From assembly GCF_029227915.1 (NCBI RefSeq), contig NC_079876.1:32099828-32159827 (forward strand): a stretch of DNA of 60,000 nucleotides, read 5' to 3'. Made by a program: the position numbers and the translations under genes. This document shows, piece by piece, positions 54,726 to 60,000 of the stretch. Positions within the stretch are counted from its first letter, which is position 1. Each line of letters begins with the position of its first letter. The DNA is from Hydractinia symbiolongicarpus. Taxonomy: Eukaryota > Cnidaria > Hydrozoa > Anthoathecata > Hydractiniidae. Under the pieces are notes generated by a model. That model was not told the origin of the DNA, made no database searches, and saw nothing but the letters and a program-made list of their open reading frames with translations.

Positions 54726-54801
54726 AGCCAAGGACGCAATCCACGCACAGTGTATATAACATCAACGCGTGAGAGAGCAACTTAACTTAAAACATGTACA
54801 C

Positions 54802-54873
54802 TTCCCGCACCGGGAATCGAACCCGGGCCGCCTGGGTGAAAACCACAAATCTTAAACACTAGACTATGCGGGA
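54802..54873 (-). tRNA. tRNA-Glu (TTC), degenerate
   Basis: Unit 48. At least five changes, including G9 to A, a broken D-loop GG, G22 to A and an anticodon-stem change. It may be a pseudogene, though the T arm and B box are intact. Confidence 0.68.
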
Positions 54874-54970
54874 CACATTCGCACCACTAAGTAATTTAGA
54901 TGTCATGCTTTTTCTGACAATTTAAACTAGCTCTGTCTTTCTGTTCGTGTCAAAAACACCTTTTTGCGTC

Positions 54971-55052
54971 CGCTGCGAGTAGGATTCGAACCTACGCGGG
55001 AAGATCCCATTTGATTTCTAGTCAAACCCCTTAACCACTCGGCCATCGCAGC
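54971..55052 (-). tRNA. tRNA-Ser (AGA)
   Basis: Unit 48. C25 to G opens the outer D-stem pair. Confidence 0.87.
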
Positions 55053-55110
55053 CTGACAAACCGCTGGCCATTGCCACAAGGCCGACCAGAAAGCACAACA
55101 TTACTGCTAA

Positions 55111-55183
55111 AGGCACTGCCCGGATTTGAACCGGGGATCTCCTGTTTACTAGACAGGCGCTTTAACCGCTAAGCCACAGCGCC
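55111..55183 (-). tRNA. tRNA-Thr (AGT)
   Basis: Unit 48, consensus copy. Confidence 0.95.
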
Positions 55184-55299
55184 TGCCTGTTGGGAGATTT
55201 TGAAAATCTCAATATCACACGTCTGAAATGCCGTTAAGGCTACTAACACACCGGGACGTGATACACTGTCACTCGGAAATTTTGGAAATGAGTAGTAAC

Positions 55300-55370
55300 G
55301 CATTGGTGGTTCAGTGGTAGAATTCTCGCCTGCCACGCCGGAGACCGGGGTTCGATTCCCCGCCAATGCA
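55300..55370 (+). tRNA. tRNA-Gly (GCC)
   Basis: Unit 48. C29·C41 mismatch in the anticodon stem. Confidence 0.88.
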
Positions 55371-55506
55371 TCGTGTTTTACCTACACCAGAAAATACCCT
55401 CCGTAAAAAGAAAGGAATGAAAATAAATAAAAAAACATAGCTGAAGAAAAGTGCTACGGCTGCTTGCATTCACCACCTCAAACCGCCCTGCTGGGCAGTG
55501 ATAAAA

Positions 55507-55523
55507 TGCCGAGACCCGGGATT

Positions 55524-55574
<51 letters not shown>

Positions 55575-55579
55575 TCGGC
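55507..55579 (-). tRNA. tRNA-Phe (GAA)
   Basis: Unit 48, consensus copy. Confidence 0.95.
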
Positions 55580-55659
55580 CATGATCAATTCTATCACATG
55601 GCAAAGGTCTGTACGTTGTGATAGACAGTTGACCAGATCAAAAAGAAAGTTTGAAGATT

Positions 55660-55741
55660 CGCTGCGAGTAGGGTTCGAACCTACGCGGGAAGATCCCATT
55701 AGATTTCAAGTCTATCGCCTTAACCACTCGGCCATCGCAGC
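55660..55741 (-). tRNA. tRNA-Ser (TGA)
   Basis: Unit 48. A27·A43 mismatch, as in unit 47. Confidence 0.9.
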
Positions 55742-55815
55742 AGAAATTGCTCGGTAACCAGAATAATTCACCAGCTCACCACTCAGGTGCCGAAGAGGAC
55801 AAAAAGCCAACTTGT

Positions 55816-55887
55816 AGGGGACACCCGTGTTTGAACCAGAGACCTCTCGATCTGCAGTCGAATGCTCTACCACTGAGCTATATCCCC
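55816..55887 (-). tRNA. tRNA-Cys (GCA), weakened
   Basis: Unit 49. Same T-stem changes as unit 48. Confidence 0.8.
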
Positions 55888-55963
55888 AGCCAAGGACGCA
55901 ATCCACGCACAGTGTATATAACATCAACGCGTGAGAGAGCAACTTAACTTAAAACATGTACAC

Positions 55964-56035
55964 TTCCCGCACCGGGAATCGAACCCGAGCCGCCTGGGTG
56001 AAAACCAGAAATCTTAAACACTAGACCATGCGGGA
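55964..56035 (-). tRNA. tRNA-Glu (TTC), weakened
   Basis: Unit 49. D-loop GG broken, G22 to A, and a T49·G65 wobble. Confidence 0.77.
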
Positions 56036-56132
56036 CACATTCGCACCACTAAGTAATTTAGATGTCATGCTTTTTCTGACAATTTAAACTAGCTCTGTCT
56101 TTCTGTTCGTGTCAAAAACACCTTTTTGCGTC

Positions 56133-56214
56133 CGCTGCGAGTAGGATTCGAACCTACGCGGGAAGATCCCATTTGATTTCTAGTCAAACGCCTTAACCAC
56201 TCGGCCATCGCAGC
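56133..56214 (-). tRNA. tRNA-Ser (AGA)
   Basis: Unit 49, consensus copy. Confidence 0.95.
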
Positions 56215-56272
56215 CTGACAAACCGCTGGCCATTGCCACAAGGCCGACCAGAAAGCACAACATTACTGCTAA

Positions 56273-56345
56273 AGGCACTGCCCGGATTTGAACCGGGGAT
56301 CTCCTGTTTACTAGACAGGCGCTTTAACCGCTAAGCCACAGCGCC
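56273..56345 (-). tRNA. tRNA-Thr (AGT)
   Basis: Unit 49, consensus copy. Confidence 0.95.
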
Positions 56346-56461
56346 TGCCTGTTGGGAGATTTTGAAAATCTCAATATCACACGTCTGAAATGCCGTTAAG
56401 GCTACTAACACACCGGGACGTGATACACTGTCACTCGGAAATTTTGGAAATGAGTAGTAAC

Positions 56462-56532
56462 GCATTGGTGGTTCAGTGGTAGAATTCTCGCCTGCCACGC
56501 GGGAGACCGGGGTTCGATTCCCCGCCAATGCA
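56462..56532 (+). tRNA. tRNA-Gly (GCC)
   Basis: Unit 49, consensus copy. Confidence 0.95.
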
Positions 56533-56669
56533 TCGTGTTTTACCTACACCAGAAAATACCCTCCGTAAAAAAGAAAGGAAGGAAAATAAATAAAAAAACA
56601 TAGCTGAAGAAATGTGCTACGGCTGCTTGCATTCACCACCTCAAACCGCCCTGCTGGGCAGTGATAAAA

Positions 56670-56697
56670 TGCCGAGACCCGGGATTGAACCAGGGAT

Positions 56698-56737
<40 letters not shown>

Positions 56738-56742
56738 TCGGC
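56670..56742 (-). tRNA. tRNA-Phe (GAA)
   Basis: Unit 49. One variable-loop G to A. Confidence 0.93.
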
Positions 56743-56822
56743 CATGATCAATTCTATCACATGGCAAAGGTCTGTACGTTGTGATAGACACTTGACCAGA
56801 TCAAAAAGAATGTTTGAAGATT

Positions 56823-56904
56823 CGCTGCGAGTAGGGTTCGAACCTACGCGGGAAGATCCCATTAGATTTCAAGTCTAACGCCTTAACCACTCGGCCATCG
56901 CAGC
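56823..56904 (-). tRNA. tRNA-Ser (TGA)
   Basis: Unit 49, consensus copy. Confidence 0.95.
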
Positions 56905-56978
56905 AGAAATTGCTCGGTAACCAGAATAATTCACCAGCTCACCACTCAGGTGCCGAAGAGGACAAAAGGCCAACTAGT

Positions 56979-57050
56979 AGGGGACACCCGGGTTTGAACC
57001 AGGGACCTCTCGATCTGCAGTCGAATGCTCTACCACTGAGCTAAATCCCC
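56979..57050 (-). tRNA. tRNA-Cys (GCA)
   Basis: Unit 50. A7 to T, a T·T mismatch at the inner acceptor pair; stop is T4. Same in units 51 and 52. Confidence 0.87.
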
Positions 57051-57126
57051 AGCCAAGGACGGAATCCACGCACAGGGTATATAACATCAACGCGTGAGAG
57101 AGCAACTTAACTCAAAAAATGTACAC

Positions 57127-57198
57127 TTCCCGCACCGGGAATCGAACCCGGGCCGCCTGGGTGAAAACCAGAAATCTTAAACACTAGACCATGCGGGA
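57127..57198 (-). tRNA. tRNA-Glu (TTC), weakened
   Basis: Unit 50. D-loop GG broken and G22 to A, as in units 49 and 51. Confidence 0.78.
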
Positions 57199-57295
57199 CA
57201 CATTCGCACCACTAAGTAATTTAGATGTCATGCTTTTTCTGACATATTAAACTAGCTCTGTCTTTCTGTTCGTGTCAAAAACACCTTTTTGCGTC

Positions 57296-57377
57296 CGCTG
57301 CGAGTAGAATTCGAACCTACGCGGGAAGATCCCATTTGATTTCTAGTCAAACGCCTTAACCACTCGGCCATCGCAGC
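57296..57377 (-). tRNA. tRNA-Ser (AGA)
   Basis: Unit 50. T-stem G·T wobble at 53-61. Confidence 0.92.
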
Positions 57378-57435
57378 CTGACAAACCGCTGGCCATTGCC
57401 ACATGGCCGACCAGAAAGCACAACATTACTGCTAA

Positions 57436-57508
57436 AGGCACTGCCCGGATTTGAACCGGGGATCTCCTGTTTACTAGACAGGCGCTTTAACCGCTAAGCC
57501 ACAGCGCC
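57436..57508 (-). tRNA. tRNA-Thr (AGT)
   Basis: Unit 50, consensus copy. Confidence 0.95.
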
Positions 57509-57624
57509 TGCCTTTTGGGAGATTTTGAAAATCTCAATATCACACGTCTGAAATGCCGTTAAGGCTACTAACACACCGGGACGTGATACACTGTCACTCG
57601 GAAATTTTGGAAATGAGTAGTAAC

Positions 57625-57695
57625 GCATTGGTGGTTCAGTGGTAGAATTCTCGCCTGCCACGCGGGAGACCGGGGTTCGATTCCCCGCCAATGCA
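57625..57695 (+). tRNA. tRNA-Gly (GCC)
   Basis: Unit 50, consensus copy. Confidence 0.95.
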
Positions 57696-57832
57696 TCGTG
57701 TTTTACCTAAACCAGAAAATACCCTCCGTAAAAAAGAAAGGAAGGAAAATAAATAAAAAAACATAGCTGAAGAAATGTGCTACGGCTGCTTGCATTCACC
57801 ACCTCAAACCGCCCTGCTAGGCAGTGATAAAA

Positions 57833-57849
57833 TGCCGCGACCCGGGATT

Positions 57850-57900
<51 letters not shown>

Positions 57901-57905
57901 TCGGC
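57833..57905 (-). tRNA. tRNA-Phe (GAA)
   Basis: Unit 50. A5·G68 mismatch in the acceptor stem. Confidence 0.88.
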
Positions 57906-57985
57906 CATGATCAATTCTATCACATGGCAAAGGTCTGTACGTTGTGATAGACACTTGACCAGATCAAAAAGAATGTTTGAAGATT

Positions 57986-58067
57986 CGCTGCGAGTAGGGT
58001 TCGAACCTACGCGGGAAGATCCCATTAGATTTCAAGTCTAACGCCTTAACCACTCGGCCATCGCAGC
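57986..58067 (-). tRNA. tRNA-Ser (TGA)
   Basis: Unit 50, consensus copy. Confidence 0.95.
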
Positions 58068-58141
58068 AGAAATTTCTCGGTAACCAGAATAATTCACCAG
58101 CTCACCACTCAGGTGCCGAAGAGGACAAAAGGCCAACTAGG

Positions 58142-58213
58142 AGGGGACACCCGGGTTTGAACCAGGGACCTCTCGATCTGCAGTCGAATGCTCTACCACT
58201 GAGCTAAATCCCC
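58142..58213 (-). tRNA. tRNA-Cys (GCA)
   Basis: Unit 51. Inner acceptor T·T mismatch. Confidence 0.87.
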
Positions 58214-58289
58214 AGCCAAGGACGGAATCCACGCACAGGGTATATAACATCAACGCGTGAGAGAGCAACTTAACTTAAAAAATGTACAC

Positions 58290-58361
58290 TTCCCGCACCG
58301 GGAATCGAACCCGGGCCGCCTGGGTGAAAACCAGAAATCTTAAACACTAGACCATGCGGGA
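58290..58361 (-). tRNA. tRNA-Glu (TTC), weakened
   Basis: Unit 51. D-loop GG broken and G22 to A. Confidence 0.78.
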
Positions 58362-58458
58362 CACATTCGCACCACTAAGTAATTTAGATGTCATGCTTTT
58401 TCTGACAATTTAAACTAGCTCTGTCTTTCTGTTCGTGTCAAAAACACCTTTTTGCGTC

Positions 58459-58540
58459 CGCTGCGAGTAGGATTCGAACCTACGCGGGAAGATCCCATTT
58501 GATTTCTAGTCAAACGCCTTAACCACTCGGCCATCGCAGC
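58459..58540 (-). tRNA. tRNA-Ser (AGA)
   Basis: Unit 51, consensus copy. Confidence 0.95.
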
Positions 58541-58598
58541 CTGACAAACCGCTGGCCATTGCCACATGGCCGACCAGAAAGCACAACATTACTGCTAA

Positions 58599-58671
58599 AG
58601 GCACTGCCCGGATTTGAACCGGGGATCTCCTGTTTACTAGACAGGCGCTTTAACCGCTAAGCCACAGCGCC
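58599..58671 (-). tRNA. tRNA-Thr (AGT)
   Basis: Unit 51, consensus copy. Confidence 0.95.
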
Positions 58672-58787
58672 TGCCTTTTGGGAGATTTTGAAAATCTCAA
58701 TATCACACGTCTGAAATGCCGTTAAGGCTACTAACACACCGGGACGTGATACACTGTCACTCGGAAATTTTGGAAATGAGTAGTAAC

Positions 58788-58858
58788 GCATTGGTGGTTC
58801 AGTGGTAGAATTCTCGCCTGCCACGCGGGAGACCGGGGTTCGATTCCCCGCCAATGCA
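58788..58858 (+). tRNA. tRNA-Gly (GCC)
   Basis: Unit 51, consensus copy. Confidence 0.95.
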
Positions 58859-58995
58859 TCGTGTTTTACCTACACCAGAAAATACCCTCCGTAAAAAAGA
58901 AAGGAAGGAAAATAAATAAAAAAACATAGCTGAAGAAATGTGCTACGGCTGCTTGCATTCACCACCTCAAACTGCCCTGCTGGGCAGTGATAAAA

Positions 58996-59012
58996 TGCCG
59001 AGACCCGGGATT

Positions 59013-59063
<51 letters not shown>

Positions 59064-59068
59064 TCGGC
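58996..59068 (-). tRNA. tRNA-Phe (GAA)
   Basis: Unit 51, consensus copy. Confidence 0.95.
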
Positions 59069-59148
59069 CATGATCAATTCTATCACATGGCAAAGGTCTG
59101 TACGTTGTGATAGACACTTGACCAGATCAAAAAGAATGTTTGAAGATT

Positions 59149-59230
59149 CGCTGCGAGTAGGGTTCGAACCTACGCGGGAAGATCCCATTAGATTTCAAGT
59201 CTAACGCCTTAACCACTCGGCCATCGCAGC
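59149..59230 (-). tRNA. tRNA-Ser (TGA)
   Basis: Unit 51, consensus copy. Confidence 0.95.
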
Positions 59231-59304
59231 AGAAATTGCTCGGTAACCAGAATAATTCACCAGCTCACCACTCAGGTGCCGAAGAGGACAAAAGGACAAC
59301 TAGT

Positions 59305-59376
59305 AGGGGACACCCGGGTTTGAACCAGGGACCTCTTGATCTGCAGTCGAATGCTCTACCACTGAGCTAAATCCCC
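59305..59376 (-). tRNA. tRNA-Cys (GCA), weakened
   Basis: Unit 52. Inner acceptor T·T mismatch and C29·A41 in the anticodon stem. Confidence 0.8.
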
Positions 59377-59452
59377 AGCCAAGGACGTAATCCACGCACA
59401 GGGTATATAACATCAACGCGTGAGAGAGCAACTTAACTTAAAAAATGTACAC

Positions 59453-59524
59453 TTTCCGCACTGGGAATCGAACCCGGGCCGCCTGGGTGAAAACCAGAAA
59501 TCCTAACCACTAGACCATGCGGGA
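59453..59524 (-). tRNA. tRNA-Glu (TTC), weakened
   Basis: Unit 52. C2·A71 in the acceptor stem and one T-stem G to A; the D loop is normal, unlike units 48-51. Confidence 0.78.
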
Positions 59525-59621
59525 CACATTCGCACCACTAAGTAATTTAGATGTCATGTTTTTTCTGACAATTTGAACTAGCTCTGTCCTTCTGTTTGTG
59601 TCAAAAACACCTTTTTGCGTC

Positions 59622-59703
59622 CGCCGCGAGTAGGATTCGAACCTACGCGGGAAGATCCCATTTGATTTCTAGTCAAACGCCTTAACCACTCGGCCATCGC
59701 AGC
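59622..59703 (-). tRNA. tRNA-Ser (AGA)
   Basis: Unit 52. T3·G70 wobble in the acceptor stem. Confidence 0.92.
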
Positions 59704-59761
59704 CTGACAAACCGCTGGTCATTGCCACAAGGCCGACCAGAAAGCACAACATTACTGCTAA

Positions 59762-59834
59762 AGGCATTGCCCGGATTTGAACCAGGGATATCCTGTTTAC
59801 TAGACGGGCGCTTTAACCGCTAAGCCACAGTGCC
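59762..59834 (-). tRNA. tRNA-Thr (AGT), degenerate
   Basis: Unit 52. Five changes: acceptor C5·A68 mismatch and a new A4-T69 pair, two changes before and in the T stem, and one in the anticodon stem. Confidence 0.7.
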
Positions 59835-59950
59835 TGCCTGTTGGGAGATTTTGAAAATCTCAATATCACACGTCTGAAATGCCATTAAGGCTACTGACAC
59901 ACCGGAACGTGATACACTGTCACTCAGAAATTTTGGAAATGAGTAGTCAC

Positions 59951-60000
59951 GCATTGGTGGTTCAGTGGTAGAATTCTCGCTTGCCACGGTGGAAACCAGG
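59951..60000 (+). tRNA. tRNA-Gly (GCC), partial at window edge
   Basis: Unit 52. Only the first 50 nt lie in the window. The anticodon arm reads CTCGC-TTGCCAC-GGTGG, with two mismatches and C32 to T, and further changes follow, so this copy is probably decayed. Confidence 0.7.

Larger units (their letters stand above)
1..60000. repeat. Tandem array of a ~1,163-bp seven-tRNA monomer (52 units)
   Basis: The same seven tRNA genes and seven spacers recur without interruption. I start each unit at the TTG 69 bp left of the tRNA-Cys gene. Unit starts: 1 (partial), 1139, 2302, 3465, 4628, 5790, 6953, 8116, 9279, 10443, 11606, 12769, 13932, 15095, 16258, 17420, 18584, 19748, 20911, 22075, 23239, 24403, 25567, 26730, 27894, 29058, 30221, 31351, 32514, 33659, 34822, 35985, 37148, 38311, 39473, 40635, 41798, 42961, 44123, 45285, 46447, 47609, 48772, 49935, 51097, 52259, 53422, 54585, 55747, 56910, 58073, 59236. 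Most are 1,163 bp; single-base indels give 1,162 or 1,164, and deletions give 1,130 (unit 27) and 1,145 (unit 29). Offsets from a unit start: Cys 69-140, Glu 217-288, Ser(AGA) 386-467, Thr 526-598, Gly 715-785, Phe 923-995, Ser(TGA) 1076-1157. Tandem tRNA arrays are known in other eukaryotes (Xenopus, Entamoeba); this monomer I do not recognise. Confidence 0.99.

Noticed and set aside
560-59188. Recurring open frames of 65-73 codons (for example 560-757 minus, 870-1091 minus, 1139-1339 plus)
   Set aside because: They lie across tRNA genes and spacers, often in antisense, and repeat only because the monomer repeats. The peptides are the translated-tRNA type often misannotated in databases; they have no start context, domain or codon signal.
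1-60000. CRISPR array
   Set aside because: The repeats are 1.16-kb monomers with coding-free tRNA content, not 20-40 bp repeats with unique spacers.
1-60000. Bacterial, phage or organelle tRNA cluster
   Set aside because: No encoded CCA, A34 Ser and Thr isoacceptors, eukaryotic A and B boxes, and T-tract stops after almost every gene.
1-60000. tRNA-derived SINEs
   Set aside because: Each tRNA is full length with its own stop and short spacer; no tRNA-unrelated body or tail follows.
1-60000. 5S rRNA or U snRNA genes mixed into the array
   Set aside because: I looked in the spacers, none of which exceeds 137 bp, and saw no such sequence.
1-60000. Amplification tied to a Gly/Ser-rich secreted product
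   Set aside because: The isotype set (Gly, two Ser, Thr, Cys, Glu, Phe) invites the idea, but nothing in the window supports it.

Overview
The window is a single kind of sequence from end to end: a head-to-tail tandem array of a monomer of about 1,163 bp, and each monomer carries seven nuclear-type tRNA genes. I count 52 monomers (50 complete in the window, one cut or rearranged at the left edge, one cut at the right edge), which gives 362 tRNA loci plus one 10-nt tRNA-Gly fragment. No protein-coding gene is supported; the short open frames all run through tRNA genes and spacers and recur only because the monomer recurs.

Organism: an animal nuclear genome is the best fit. The tRNAs lack an encoded CCA, each minus-strand or plus-strand gene has internal A and B boxes, nearly all are followed by Pol III-type T tracts, and the set includes A34 (inosine-type) Ser-AGA and Thr-AGT as well as a Gly-GCC of the usual animal form. 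The lineage within animals cannot be told from this sequence alone.

Layout of one monomer, left to right: tRNA-Cys(GCA) minus, 76-bp spacer, tRNA-Glu(TTC) minus, 97 bp, tRNA-Ser(AGA) minus, 58 bp, tRNA-Thr(AGT) minus, 116 bp, tRNA-Gly(GCC) plus, 137 bp, tRNA-Phe(GAA) minus, 80 bp, tRNA-Ser(TGA) minus, 74 bp, then the next Cys. tRNA genes fill 525 of 1,163 bp. No gene-free stretch exceeds 137 bp. Thr and Gly diverge from a shared 5' flank holding a perfect 17-nt palindrome; Gly and Phe converge on an A-rich spacer.

Regions: units 1-6 (1-6952) hold odd Ser and Thr variants; units 7-8 and 14-15 are related at 7-unit spacing; units 16-20 and 21-25 are a recent 5.8-kb duplication; units 27 and 29 have internal deletions in the Ser(TGA) gene; units 32-39 are a mosaic of three sublineages with a 4,650-bp higher-order period; units 40-46 mix those types; units 47-51 form another sublineage; unit 52 is clearly the most diverged. 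Spacers look as conserved as genes, as expected of unequal crossing-over and gene conversion. Scattered copies carry changed anticodons (Ser body with TTA or TAA, Gly body with ACC or GTC, Phe with AAA) or a changed discriminator base, which makes the array a natural collection of potential mistranslating or suppressor tRNAs.

Annotation key: all copies were compared by eye with the majority sequence; 'consensus copy' means I saw no difference from it. tRNA position numbers are standard numbering assigned by eye. Minus-strand bases are quoted in the gene's sense unless stated.
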